38,579 nucleotides of DNA, taken from assembly GCA_017450005.1 (NCBI GenBank), contig JAFSYM010000115.1, forward strand, positions 1 to 38,579, in the 5' to 3' direction. This DNA comes from Clostridia bacterium (GTDB lineage: Bacteria > Bacillota > Clostridia > Oscillospirales > Acutalibacteraceae). Within the stretch, counting starts at the first letter, position 1, and the number at the start of each line of letters is the position of its first letter. Both the position numbers and the translations under genes were made by a program. The notes below the pieces were generated by a model that had not been told where the DNA came from, made no database searches, and worked only from the letters and a program-made list of their open reading frames with translations. Below, piece by piece: positions 6,743 to 14,895 of the stretch.

Positions 6743-9700
6743 ATGCTGTATAAAAAGAATGCTGCGCCGACGTTGGATACGGCGCTTTTTCGTCATCCGA
6801 CCAGTGAGTACCGCGGTACGCCGTTCTGGTCGTGGAACAGTCTGCTGACCGCGGACGAGCTGTGCCGCCAGATCGACGTGATGCGCGAAATGGGTCTGGG
6901 CGGATTTCACATGCATGTGCGCACGGGTCTGAAAAACGAATACATGAGCGAGGAGTTTCTCTCGCTGGTGCGCGCCTGTGTCGACAAGGCGCGGCAGGAG
7001 AAGATGCTCGCGTGGCTGTACGACGAGGATCGTTGGCCGTCCGGCGCTGCGGGCGGTCTGGTGACAAAGGACGAAGCGTACCGCGCGCGCTGCCTGCTGT
7101 TTACGAACGCCTATACCGACACGCCGTACACGTCCGACGACTCTTCCTCGCGCGGCGGGCGCAGCGGGCAAGGCACGCTGCTTGCCTGCTACGACGTCAA
7201 GCTGAACGCCGACGGTTCTCTGGCATCCTATAAGCGCATCGGTGCCGACGACGCGGCCGAGGGCGGCAAGTGGTACGCGTTTCTGGAGGTCAGCCGTCCG
7301 TCCTCGTGGTACAACGGCCAGACTTACGTCGACACGCTCAACAAGGCGGCAATCGAGCGCTTTGTGGCGGTTACGCACGAGCAGTACAAAAATGCCGTGG
7401 GCGATGCGTTCGACGAGACTGTGCCGGCGATTTTCACCGACGAGCCGCAGTTTTCGCGCAAGGAGACGCTGCAAAACAGCATCGTGCAGGAAAACACGGA
7501 CGTGACGCTCCCATGGACGGACAAGGTTCCGCAGCTTTACAGCGAAGCGTACGGCGCGGATATTCTCGACACGCTCCCGGAGCTGTTCTGGGATCTGCCG
7601 GACAGCGCGCCGTCGCTGCACCGGTACCGTTATCATGATTTTATTGCGGAGCTGTTCGCTTCGTCCTTCGCCGACACAGTCGGCACGTGGTGCCGCGAAA
7701 ACGGCATTGCGCTGACGGGACACCTGATGGAGGAACCGTCGCTGCACAGCCAGTGCCACGCGCTGGGCGAGGCGATGCGCTCCTACCGCGGCTTCGATCT
7801 GCCGGGCATCGACATGCTCTGCAACAGTCACGAGCTGACCACCGCCAAGCAGGCGCAGTCCGCCGTGCACCAGTTCGGTTATGAAGGTATGCTCTCCGAG
7901 CTGTACGGCGTAACGGGCTGGGACTGCGATTTCCGCACCTACAAGCACCAGGGCGACTGGCAGGCTGCGCTGGGCGTGACGGTGCGTGTGCCGCATCTGT
8001 CGTGGTACGCCATGGGCGGCGAGGCAAAACGCGACTATCCCGCGTCGATTCACTACCAGTCTCCGTGGTATCGGAAATACAGTGTGGTCGAGGATCATTT
8101 CGCGCGCGTCAATACGGCGCTCACGCGCGGCAAACCGGTCGTCCGCGTCGCGGTCGTGCACCCGATTGAGAGCTTCTGGCTGCACTGGGGGCCGAACGAC
8201 CGCTCCGCGCTGCTGCGTGAAAGTCTCGACGAACGTTTCCGCAACGTGACAGAATGGCTGCTGGAGGGCAGCATCGACTTTGATTTTATCTCCGAATCGC
8301 TCCTGCCGACGCAGTGTGCAGCCGGCGGCGCGCCGCTGCATGTGGGCAAGATGGCCTACGACGCGGTGGTGGTGCCGGGCTGCGAGACGCTGCGCGGTAC
8401 AACAATCGAACGGCTCGAAGCGTTCCGCAAAGCAGGCGGTAAGCTGATCTTCATGGGCGATGCGCCGACGCTCTGCGACGCCGTGCCGTCCGAGCGCGGC
8501 AAGGATTTGTTCGCGCGCAGTCAGTGCATCGACTTTTCCCGCGCGGCGCTGCTGACCGCGCTTGAGGATATGCGCACCGTGACGCTGCGCTATGCCGACG
8601 GCCGCCTGACCGACCGCCTGATCTACCAGCTTCGGCAGGACAATGACTGCCGGTGGCTGTTCGTGTGTTTCGACAAGGAACCGGACAATAAAGATATTGA
8701 CGAAGGCGTCGACGTGCGCATTGCGCTGGACGGCGTCTGGTCGCCCGAACTGTACGACACGGCCGACGGCAGCATCTCGCCGATTGCCGCGCAGTACCGC
8801 GACGGCAAAACCTATATTCCGCGCAGGCTCTACGGCTATGATTCGCTGCTGCTGCGCCTGACTGCGGGTCAGTCGTCCGCGGCGGCCGAACCGGCACGCG
8901 ATCTGCCCGAGGGCGCGTATCTTCCGGGGGAGGCGGCCTATTCGCTGTCCGAGCCGAACGTGCTGCTGCTGGATACGGCAGAGTATAAGCTCTCCGGCGA
9001 CGCGGACTATGCGCCGCGCGAGGAGATGCTGCGTCTGGACAACCGCGTGCGCGCGCGGCTGGGTATGCGCATGCGCGGCGGAAACATCGTGCAGCCGTGG
9101 GTCACCGGCGAATCCGATCCGGTCGACGAGCTGACGCTGCGTTTCACTTTTGAGAGCGAAATCGACTATGCGGGCGCATATCTGGCGCTCGAGGAACCGG
9201 ATAAAGCGCTGTCGATCCGGTTCAACGGCGCTGAGGTCGACAAAACATGCACGGGCAACTACGTGGATATTTCGATTTTCAAGGTTGCGCTGCCGCCGAT
9301 CCGGCGCGGCAAAAATGTGCTGGAGGTCACCTATGCCTTCAGCGACAGCGTGTCGATTGAGAATATGTTCATTCTGGGCGGCTTCGGCGTTTCGCTGCGC
9401 GGACGCGAGGCGATGATCACGGCGCTGCCGGAAACAGTTGCGTTCGGCGATCTGACGCGGCAGGCATTTCCGTTCTACGGCGGAAACATCACCTACAAAT
9501 GCAAAGCCGTTTCCAAGGGCGGAACTCTGACGCTGCGCGCGCCGGTGTATCGCGGTGCGATCATCGCGGTTAAAGTGGACGGCAAGGACGCCGGCGATAT
9601 CGTTTATCCGCCGTACGTGCTGTCCGTCAGCGGTCTGGCCGACGGCGAGCACGACGTGGACTTCACACTCTATATCCACCGCTTCAACACGTTCGGTCCG

Positions 9701-9847
9701 GTGCATCTGGTCAACGAGCACGAGGGGTGGCAGGGTCCCGGCGCATGGCGCAGCGACGGCGCGAACTGGAGCTATGAATACGTTCTGCGCAGGACGGGCA
9801 TTCTGGCTGCGCCTGCGGTATTGGAAAACGGGGAGGAGAACGCATGA
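6743..9847 (+). CDS. GH106-like glycoside hydrolase (putative alpha-L-rhamnosidase family)
   Basis: 1034 residues, no signal peptide, so probably cytoplasmic. The N-terminus shows the block P-F-W-S-W-N (about 27-32), the E-L-x-R-Q-I ... G-L-G-G-F-H-M-H helix-strand, W-L-Y-D-E-D-x-W-P-S-G (91-101) and a later F-T-D-E-P-Q-F acidic motif, all typical of the GH106/GH2-related TIM-barrel enzymes of gut bacteria. The C-terminal third is beta-rich, with jelly-roll-like carbohydrate-binding segments (W-V-T-G-E-S, N-V-L-E-V-T-Y). GH106 enzymes remove L-rhamnose from plant polysaccharides such as pectin; an intracellular form would act on imported oligosaccharides. The start at 6743 is chosen for AAAGGGGG at 6727-6734 and the promoter at 6689-6717. 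The last codons overlap dut by an ATGA, so the two are co-translated. Substrate specificity cannot be read from sequence. Confidence 0.7.
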   Translation: MLYKKNAAPTLDTALFRHPTSEYRGTPFWSWNSLLTADELCRQIDVMREMGLGGFHMHVRTGLKNEYMSEEFLSLVRACVDKARQEKMLAWLYDEDRWPSGAAGGLVTKDEAYRARCLLFTNAYTDTPYTSDDSSSRGGRSGQGTLLACYDVKLNADGSLASYKRIGADDAAEGGKWYAFLEVSRPSSWYNGQTYVDTLNKAAIERFVAVTHEQYKNAVGDAFDETVPAIFTDEPQFSRKETLQNSIVQENTDVTLPWTDKVPQLYSEAYGADILDTLPELFWDLPDSAPSLHRYRYHDFIAELFASSFADTVGTWCRENGIALTGHLMEEPSLHSQCHALGEAMRSYRGFDLPGIDMLCNSHELTTAKQAQSAVHQFGYEGMLSELYGVTGWDCDFRTYKHQGDWQAALGVTVRVPHLSWYAMGGEAKRDYPASIHYQSPWYRKYSVVEDHFARVNTALTRGKPVVRVAVVHPIESFWLHWGPNDRSALLRESLDERFRNVTEWLLEGSIDFDFISESLLPTQCAAGGAPLHVGKMAYDAVVVPGCETLRGTTIERLEAFRKAGGKLIFMGDAPTLCDAVPSERGKDLFARSQCIDFSRAALLTALEDMRTVTLRYADGRLTDRLIYQLRQDNDCRWLFVCFDKEPDNKDIDEGVDVRIALDGVWSPELYDTADGSISPIAAQYRDGKTYIPRRLYGYDSLLLRLTAGQSSAAAEPARDLPEGAYLPGEAAYSLSEPNVLLLDTAEYKLSGDADYAPREEMLRLDNRVRARLGMRMRGGNIVQPWVTGESDPVDELTLRFTFESEIDYAGAYLALEEPDKALSIRFNGAEVDKTCTGNYVDISIFKVALPPIRRGKNVLEVTYAFSDSVSIENMFILGGFGVSLRGREAMITALPETVAFGDLTRQAFPFYGGNITYKCKAVSKGGTLTLRAPVYRGAIIAVKVDGKDAGDIVYPPYVLSVSGLADGEHDVDFTLYIHRFNTFGPVHLVNEHEGWQGPGAWRSDGANWSYEYVLRRTGILAAPAVLENGEENA

Positions 9848-10287
9848 CGCCGATTGTCAAGGTACAAAAACTTCGTGAAAACGCCGTCCTGCCCGCCTAC
9901 GGTTCCGCATGCGCGGCAGGCGCGGATCTGGTTGCCTGCACGGACGAGGCGCAGGTCACGCTGCAAAGCGGCGAAACACGGCTGATCCCGACCGGCCTCG
10001 CCATGGAGATCCCCGCAGGGTATGTGGGGCTGATCTATGCGCGCAGCGGCATCGCATGCAAGCGCGGTCTTGCGCCGGCCAACAAGGTCGGCGTGATCGA
10101 CAGCGACTACCGCGGCGAGATCCTTGTCGCGCTGTACAATCAGTCCGGCACACCACAGACGATCGAACGCGGCGAACGGATTGCCCAGATCGTCATCACG
10201 CCGTATCTTGCCGTGCAGTTTGAAGCGGCGGACACGCTCGAAGACACCGCGCGCGGCGACGGCGGCTTCGGCTCGACCGGAAAATAG
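9844..10287 (+). CDS. dut: dUTP diphosphatase (dUTPase)
   Basis: 147 residues, the usual length of a trimeric dUTPase. All five motifs are visible: A-G-A-D-L (about 25), A-R-S-G (about 65), G-V-I-D-S-D-Y-R-G-E-I (about 82-92, with the catalytic Asp), R-I-A-Q-I-V-I (about 115) and the C-terminal R-G-D-G-G-F-G-S-T-G. It converts dUTP to dUMP and pyrophosphate, keeping uracil out of DNA and supplying dTMP synthesis. It is translationally coupled to the preceding glycosidase gene by an ATGA overlap, an odd functional pairing. A strong terminator follows 30 bp after the stop. Confidence 0.95.
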   Translation: MTPIVKVQKLRENAVLPAYGSACAAGADLVACTDEAQVTLQSGETRLIPTGLAMEIPAGYVGLIYARSGIACKRGLAPANKVGVIDSDYRGEILVALYNQSGTPQTIERGERIAQIVITPYLAVQFEAADTLEDTARGDGGFGSTGK

Positions 10288-10320
10288 ATATTAGATAGTA
10301 GATTGTAGATATTAGAGAAA
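10286..10320. repeat. Low-complexity TAGATATTAGATAGTAG stretch
   Basis: Between the dut stop codon and the terminator lies about 35 bp of near-repeating TAGATATTAGATAGTAGAT. It is much more AT-rich than its surroundings and has no coding content; it looks like slipped-strand or dispersed intergenic filler. Confidence 0.5.
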
Positions 10321-10350
10321 AGCACGGGTTCGCAAATGCGAACCCGTGCT
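10321..10350. terminator. Bidirectional terminator between dut and the AbrB-like gene
   Basis: AGCACGGGTTCGCA (10321-10334) pairs perfectly over 14 bp with TGCGAACCCGTGCT (10337-10350). It is preceded by AGAGAAAA, giving a T run for the minus-strand gene, and followed by a T-rich stretch for dut. It separates two convergent genes. Confidence 0.85.
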
Positions 10351-10364
10351 TCACGCTTCACTTT

Positions 10365-10616
10365 TCAGGAAAGAGAACCGTTCAGTTTTTCGATGCATTC
10401 CCTGCAGACCTTTTTGCCCATGTAGTCCACCACGTCGTCAGCACTGCTGCAAAAGACACAGGCGGGCTCATATTTTTTGAGGATGATCTTGTCGTCCTCT
10501 ACAAAAATCTCCAGCGAGTCCTCGTTGTCCACCAGATCAAATAAACGGCGTAATTCTTTCGGTAAAACGATGCGTCCGACATGATCGATGCGGCGGACGA
10601 TACCAAGTGATTTCAT
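10365..10616 (-). CDS. AbrB/SpoVT-type transition-state regulator with zinc-finger-like tail
   Basis: 83 residues. The first 50 form the swapped-hairpin AbrB DNA-binding fold: M-K-S-L-G-I-V-R-R-I-D-x-x-G-R-I-V-L-P-K-E-L-R then L-E-I-F-V-E-D-D-K-I-I-L-K-K-Y. The tail has two Cys pairs, C-V-F-C and C-R-E-C, spaced like a small zinc ribbon, known from a subset of clostridial AbrB-like proteins. These proteins act as global repressors at the transition to stationary phase and sporulation. The start at 10616 is set by GGAGGT at 10626-10631; a longer in-frame reading lacks a ribosome binding site and would start upstream of the promoter. Confidence 0.9.
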   Translation of the reverse strand: MKSLGIVRRIDHVGRIVLPKELRRLFDLVDNEDSLEIFVEDDKIILKKYEPACVFCSSADDVVDYMGKKVCRECIEKLNGSLS

Positions 10617-10658
10617 ACAAATCCGACCTCCTTTTTTTGTTCTGAAACCATCTCGACT

Positions 10659-10687
10659 AATATAGCATAAACCGACAAAAGTGTCAA
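10659..10687 (-). promoter_or_regulatory. Sigma-A-type promoter of the AbrB-like gene
   Basis: On the minus strand a perfect TTGACA (10682-10687), a 17-bp spacer and TATATT (10659-10664), 43 bp before the start codon. Confidence 0.8.
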
Positions 10688-10733
10688 TAATATTTAGAAA
10701 AAGAATTTGTTTTATTGCATAAAAATGCATAAT

Positions 10734-10747
10734 TATACACGTGTATA
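10734..10747. promoter_or_regulatory. Perfect 14-bp palindrome, possible operator
   Basis: TATACACGTGTATA is a perfect inverted repeat, lying 2 bp beyond the protease stop codon and 47 bp upstream of the -35 box of the AbrB-like gene. A smaller TGCAT/ATGCA hairpin sits beside it. A regulator binding site is possible; no T run makes it a poor terminator. Confidence 0.35.
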
Positions 10748-10749
10748 CG

Positions 10750-12255
10750 TCAATACCACAGCCAGCCGAACAGGAAAATCACAATAAGCCACTGCCACCA
10801 GCGGTATTTTACCTGAATATCAAACGCGGCCTCATGCCCGTCGTACACGGCGCGGATCGTGTTTTTGCCGCGATGCATAGGATCCGTGCCGACGAGCTGC
10901 ACGCCCTGTGTCGTGCGCGTTTCCTGCGTACCGTCGGTGTACATGATGCGCAGTGCCAGACCGTCCGGCGAAAAGGATTCTTTGTAGTAATAAGCGGTCT
11001 TGTCCGGCAGATGCTCCACACGGACTTCCCGGACTGTCCGACCGGACGATGCGTGACGGCTGCCGTCGAGCGCGGAGAGATCCGGCACCCCGTGCCCGTA
11101 ACGCACATCGAAGCCGGGATCGCCCAGATCCTTTATGTTCAGTGTGAGCATTTTTTCAAGCGCATGCAGATCCGCATCCGGCATATACAGTTTGTACAAA
11201 GCGGCCAGTGCGGAAACATGCGGCGCGGCAAAGGACGTGCCGTTAATTTCAAGCACCTGTCCGTAGATCGTCGTGACCGGCACACCCACGGCCGGCGCGC
11301 ACAGATCGACCGTGCTGCCGTAGCAGCTGCTTGTGTAGAATGCGCCCGTGCGGTCACAGCCCGACACCACAAAGCCCGGCGCATAGTCCGCCGGACAGCA
11401 GTCCTTTTTGTTCATATCGAGCGCATAGTTGCCCGCGCTGATGACCGGCAGCGCACCGTGTGCGACGGCAAAGTCGACCGCGTCGTGCAGCGTGCGGCTG
11501 CATGTGGTCGTCACAAAACTGAGATTGACGATCGAAGCGCCGTTTTCCACAGCAAACTTGACACCGTTCGCCGCGTCGAGCAGCGTGCCGGTGCCGTCGG
11601 ATCGCAGCACCTTGACGGGCAGAATTTTCACCGGCAGACCCTGTGTGCAGTCGGCTGTCACGCCGGCAACGCTCGTGCCGTGGCCGTAGTCGTCCTGCAT
11701 GTAGTCCTCGCCGTTCATCGACGCGCCTTCGACCAGTCTGTCGCGGAAAACCGGTTCATCCGCTTTGATGCCGGAGTCTACTACGCCCACCACGACCTGC
11801 TGCAAATCGTCCTGCGAGGCGAGCGCGGCGGCAAACTGTCCGGCCTGCATGAAGTCCATGCCCCACGTCTGATAGGCGGTAATCGCTTCCTCGCCGCCCT
11901 GAGCATACACGGTCGCGTTCGGCTCTGCGTACTCGACGCCGTGCAGCGCGCAAAGCTGCGGCAGCGCACGCTGTGCCTCGGACGCGGTGCTGAATGTGAC
12001 GACGTATATGTCGTCCGGACCCTGCACGCTCGAGAGCGGGTGCAGCAGACGGAAATCCGGCAGCGTGCCGTCCGTTTTGACTATGACGGCGTTCTCTGCC
12101 GCGTCTGTCTGCGTGTGCGCCAGAGCGGAAAACTCCGGGAAGTCCTGTGCGCACGCGTCGTACCGGCGCAGACCGTAGACGGCAGGAGAGAGCAGGCCGA
12201 CCGTCAGCACGACCGCCGCCGCTATGCAAACAAGTTTTCTGAACATGGTTTTCAT
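10750..12255 (-). CDS. Subtilisin-like serine protease (S8) with Ig-like domain and C-terminal membrane anchor
   Basis: 501 residues. A signal peptide or N-terminal anchor (about 5-28) is followed by a propeptide-like region with an I-Y-V-V-T-F-S strand (about 83-115) and the S8 catalytic domain (about 150-385). The triad is visible: D160 (V-V-D-S-G), H192 (G-H-G-T-S-V-A-G) and S341 (G-T-S-F-A-A-P-H), with oxyanion N276 (S-A-G-N). A bacterial Ig-like domain follows (about 407-480), then a Trp-rich hydrophobic C-terminus (about 483-501) that probably tethers it to the membrane. It would act outside the cell. Its ATG overlaps the stop of the upstream metallo-beta-lactamase-fold gene (ATGA), so the two are translationally coupled. 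Confidence 0.88.
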   Translation of the reverse strand: MKTMFRKLVCIAAAVVLTVGLLSPAVYGLRRYDACAQDFPEFSALAHTQTDAAENAVIVKTDGTLPDFRLLHPLSSVQGPDDIYVVTFSTASEAQRALPQLCALHGVEYAEPNATVYAQGGEEAITAYQTWGMDFMQAGQFAAALASQDDLQQVVVGVVDSGIKADEPVFRDRLVEGASMNGEDYMQDDYGHGTSVAGVTADCTQGLPVKILPVKVLRSDGTGTLLDAANGVKFAVENGASIVNLSFVTTTCSRTLHDAVDFAVAHGALPVISAGNYALDMNKKDCCPADYAPGFVVSGCDRTGAFYTSSCYGSTVDLCAPAVGVPVTTIYGQVLEINGTSFAAPHVSALAALYKLYMPDADLHALEKMLTLNIKDLGDPGFDVRYGHGVPDLSALDGSRHASSGRTVREVRVEHLPDKTAYYYKESFSPDGLALRIMYTDGTQETRTTQGVQLVGTDPMHRGKNTIRAVYDGHEAAFDIQVKYRWWQWLIVIFLFGWLWY

Positions 12256-13259
12256 GCGTCGCCTCCGTGAATATGGTTCGTCAGCACCAGCTCGTCCGCA
12301 TCGGTAAAGCTGACGATTACGCCGTCATTTTCCACTGTCGCCAGCAGCGGCAGTTTCGCCCAGAAAATGAGCATCCATTTTTCGTTGGGGTAGATTTTGC
12401 CGAGCCGGTTGGTCACGATGGCAATTTGCGGCGAGAGCTTGCGGTACCAGGAGAAGGAACCGGAGCCGTAATAACCGTGGTGGCCGATTTTGAGCACGTC
12501 CACATGCCCGATCTGATCTTCCAGAATATCGGTCAGACCCGTTGAGCGCGTAATGTCCGCAGCCAGAAAAGCGGAACGCTTGCCCTTAGTCACCTTGACG
12601 CCGACGCTGGCGGCGTTTTCGCCGCGACCGTACAGCTCGCGCGGTGTGACCGTGTTGAAAAACTGCACGGTAAAGCTGCCGAATGCGAACGGCTGTGTCG
12701 GCAGATCCTGCACGAGGGAAATGTTCCGCGCGCGCAGATCATCCAGAATCTGCGCATATATTTTATCCAGTCCCCATCGGCGGTCGAGCGACTTGTCGAC
12801 GGCCGGTTCATACGGCTTGAAGTACGCCGTATCCACCAGAATATCCTCGTCCTGCAAAATCGTGTGGAAGCAGCCGACATGGTCGTAATGGTTGTGCGTG
12901 CCGAGAATGAAATCGAGGTGCACCTTGCCGTCCGCAGCGCGGGCGACCTTTTTGAGATAGTCGATCACGACCGTCTCAAAGCCCTGATATTTGCCTTTTC
13001 GCCGCGGATTGAAGCTGCCCTCGCCGGAGTCAACCAGCGCAAAATGACCGTCCGACTCGAGCAGAATCGCGTCGGAGTTGGCTGTGTTGAGAAAATGGAT
13101 GCGGTCGCTCTGCGTCCCGTCGAACAGCTCGGGCGTGACAGTTACGCGCGACGTATACACGTTGCCCAACACGACCGACGCGATGTCCCACAGAAAGATC
13201 AGCAGCATCAGCGGCACAATGATCCATGTGGCGATTTTTTTCTTTTTCGCACTCGTCAT
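12252..13259 (-). CDS. Membrane-anchored metallo-beta-lactamase-fold hydrolase (ComEC C-terminal-like)
   Basis: 335 residues. A basic N-terminus (K-K-K-K) and one membrane helix (about 10-33) put the rest outside the cell. The fold motifs are F-L-N-T-A-N-S-D-A-I-L-L (about 56-67), A-L-V-D-S-G, H122-x-H124-x-D126-H127 in T-H-N-H-Y-D-H-V-G, a downstream A-A-D-I-T strand and G-H-H-G-Y-Y-G-S near the end, which together can bind two metals. This arrangement resembles the detached C-terminal domain of ComEC and extracellular nuclease-like or phosphodiesterase-like MBL proteins; the substrate is unknown. It forms an operon with the protease downstream and has its own promoter just after the spoIIIA terminator. 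Confidence 0.8.
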   Translation of the reverse strand: MTSAKKKKIATWIIVPLMLLIFLWDIASVVLGNVYTSRVTVTPELFDGTQSDRIHFLNTANSDAILLESDGHFALVDSGEGSFNPRRKGKYQGFETVVIDYLKKVARAADGKVHLDFILGTHNHYDHVGCFHTILQDEDILVDTAYFKPYEPAVDKSLDRRWGLDKIYAQILDDLRARNISLVQDLPTQPFAFGSFTVQFFNTVTPRELYGRGENAASVGVKVTKGKRSAFLAADITRSTGLTDILEDQIGHVDVLKIGHHGYYGSGSFSWYRKLSPQIAIVTNRLGKIYPNEKWMLIFWAKLPLLATVENDGVIVSFTDADELVLTNHIHGGDA

Positions 13260-13289
13260 AGTTGCCTCACAAATGAAAATATCTAATCA

Positions 13290-13318
13290 ATATTATCACA
13301 AAACGCGCGCGATGTAAA
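13290..13318 (-). promoter_or_regulatory. Sigma-A-type promoter of the MBL-protease operon
   Basis: On the minus strand TTTACA (13313-13318), a 17-bp spacer and TAATAT (13290-13295), about 30 bp before the start codon at 13259. Confidence 0.75.
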
Positions 13319-13330
13319 CACGGCATTTGA

Positions 13331-13371
13331 AAAAAGATGCTTCTCTTCCCGGCAATATCCGGAAGAGAAGC
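13331..13371 (-). terminator. Rho-independent terminator of the spoIIIA operon
   Basis: On the minus strand GCTTCTCTTCC pairs with GGAAGAGAAGC (13361-13371 and 13339-13349), then a T run at 13331-13336. It lies 30 bp past the spoIIIAH stop. Confidence 0.9.
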
Positions 13372-13401
13372 TGAGATTGTTTCATTGCGCTGCGCACGCG
13401 A

Positions 13402-13938
13402 TCACGCCGCTTCGATGATCGTGACGGCGGACGCGTCCAGTCCCGTTTTCTGCACCACGATGTCCGTGATCTGCAGCATCACGCTGCTTTCCTGCTGCCC
13501 GCCGGTCAGCAGTACCTGCGCCGAGTCTGCGTCGAGCATGACCAGACTCTCCAGTCCCGTTTTGGCCTGCACGAGCGTTTCGATATCCGACTCCGCCGTG
13601 CACCGCGCCGTCAGATCGGCCAGCGCTTCGGACGCTTTGGCTGTCGCTGCCTGCGAGCTGTCGCTGTCGTGCAGCGCTTCCTGCAGCGCCTCCATTGCCG
13701 CGTCGTGCGCCTTTTCGCGTTTGAGCCGCGCCTCGGCGAACGGATCGGCTTTGCCGGACACGTCCGAGAGCACGTACTGCGCGTCGCCGAGCTTTTCGGC
13801 GACCTCGGTTGCGGAAACATCCGCCCCCGCCGCCGAGACATCCGCGTGCGGCTTCGTGTAGTACCAGTTGACGAATACCGCCGCGCCGAGCGCAAGCACA
13901 AGTGTGGCGGTAACGAGCTGCCGTTTTTTGAGAATCAT
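13402..13938 (-). CDS. spoIIIAH: Stage III sporulation protein SpoIIIAH
   Basis: 178 residues, last gene of the operon. A short basic N-terminus (M-I-L-K-K-R-Q) and one membrane helix (about 8-25) are followed by a helical segment (A-E-A-R-L-K-R-E-K, about 63) and the C-terminal ring-building/YscJ-like domain (about 95-178). In the mother cell membrane SpoIIIAH pairs with forespore SpoIIQ across the intermembrane space to form the feeding channel. The start at 13938 is chosen for the AAAGGAA upstream and the canonical N-terminus; a much longer frame upstream reads through spoIIIAG in another register and is not real. The separation from spoIIIAG is 5 bp. Confidence 0.85.
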   Translation of the reverse strand: MILKKRQLVTATLVLALGAAVFVNWYYTKPHADVSAAGADVSATEVAEKLGDAQYVLSDVSGKADPFAEARLKREKAHDAAMEALQEALHDSDSSQAATAKASEALADLTARCTAESDIETLVQAKTGLESLVMLDADSAQVLLTGGQQESSVMLQITDIVVQKTGLDASAVTIIEAA

Positions 13939-13943
13939 CCAAA

Positions 13944-14504
13944 TCAATTCCTTTCCGATGTCATTTGTACGACGCTGATGTGTCCCGCGCCGATGCCGAG
14001 CGCCGCTGTCAGCGTCTGTGTGATGTTTTGCCGCACCTGCGGATCGGACGCGCCCTCGCAGACGACCGCCACGCCCAGTATCTGCGGCGTTACGGTTCTG
14101 AGCGGCAGTCCTGTCTCCGTGCTGCCGGTGCGCACAAGGATGTATTCGCGTTCGCACTGCACGCGGGACTGGTCTGCATCGTCCGTGCTGTCCGATTTCT
14201 CATTGCGCGCCCAGACGGTTTCTTCGCCGGAGCGCAGCGTCACGAGCACCTGTGTCCTGCCCGCGCCGTCGATGCGCGAGAGAAGCGACGAGAGCCGCGC
14301 TTCGAGTGACTCGGCATACTGCCGTGTGTCCGTCTGAACCTGCGCGTCCTGTCCGGCGTCCCGCGGCAGCCATTCCGACAGGGCAAGAAAAGTCAGCGCC
14401 AGAGCGCACAGCAGCACAATGAGCGCCTGCTTCTCATGGCCGCGCAGTTTCGCGCGCAGCGCTTTCCACGACAGGCCGCTCGCCCGTAAGTGCAAAAAGT
14501 TCAT
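13944..14504 (-). CDS. spoIIIAG: Stage III sporulation protein SpoIIIAG
   Basis: 186 residues. One membrane helix (about 25-45), then a periplasm-side domain with the typical Y-A-E-S-L-E-A-R-L-S-S-L-L-S-R-I-D-G-A-G and V-L-V-T-L-R-S-G-E-E-T-V-W-A segments and the P-Q-I-L-G-V-A-V-V-C-E-G-A motif that builds its large ring in the mother cell membrane. The start at 14504 has AGGAGA about 8 nt upstream and overlaps the end of spoIIIAF by 71 nt in a different frame, an unusually long overlap in this operon. Confidence 0.88.
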   Translation of the reverse strand: MNFLHLRASGLSWKALRAKLRGHEKQALIVLLCALALTFLALSEWLPRDAGQDAQVQTDTRQYAESLEARLSSLLSRIDGAGRTQVLVTLRSGEETVWARNEKSDSTDDADQSRVQCEREYILVRTGSTETGLPLRTVTPQILGVAVVCEGASDPQVRQNITQTLTAALGIGAGHISVVQMTSERN

Positions 14505-14895
14505 CCTCGATCTCCTGTTTCTGTGCCGGCGGCACGCCCGTGACGCGAAACACTTCGGCGTGCGCCTGCCCGTCTTTGACCTGCATTTTCACCTGTATCT
14601 GCGCCTGTGCGAAGCCGTGCGCGTCGAGCGTCTGCCGCGCGGTCTGCTCGATCGCGTTCCGCGCGGTTTCCAGCACGGCTTCGGCGGCGGTCTGTACGCT
14701 TTGCGCCGCAGCCGGGGAAGGCAGATCGTGCAGCAGCTTGCCCGCCGGACGCGCGACGCTCACGAGCACAAACAGCGCTGTGCAAAGCCGCATCAGGCGC
14801 GCCGTGCTTCCGTCCGGAGAGAGCAGGCGCACAATCGCGCCGAGTACCGCCGCGAAGCACAGGCCGAACAAAAGAGAGCTGACGTATTCCATCAT
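14434..14895 (-). CDS. spoIIIAF: Stage III sporulation protein SpoIIIAF
   Basis: 153 residues. Two membrane helices (about 5-22 and 35-50) precede a helical linker and a small ring-building-like domain (about 95-140, Q-I-Q-V-K-M-Q-V). Length and topology match SpoIIIAF. Its ATG overlaps the spoIIIAE stop (ATGA). Order in the operon supports the call, since the sequence itself is poorly conserved in this family. Confidence 0.8.
   Translation of the reverse strand: MMEYVSSLLFGLCFAAVLGAIVRLLSPDGSTARLMRLCTALFVLVSVARPAGKLLHDLPSPAAAQSVQTAAEAVLETARNAIEQTARQTLDAHGFAQAQIQVKMQVKDGQAHAEVFRVTGVPPAQKQEIEDELFALTGERPVVESAARETARP

Noticed and set aside
6545..9721. A 1058-residue open frame antisense to the glycosidase gene
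   Set aside because: Long antisense frames arise from the GC-rich codon usage of the real gene. The sequence is rich in Arg, His and Gln, shows no domain, and the plus strand has a clear promoter and family motifs.
10741..12270. A 509-residue open frame antisense to the protease gene
   Set aside because: The minus strand carries the full S8 catalytic triad and a coupled start; the plus reading has no recognisable fold.
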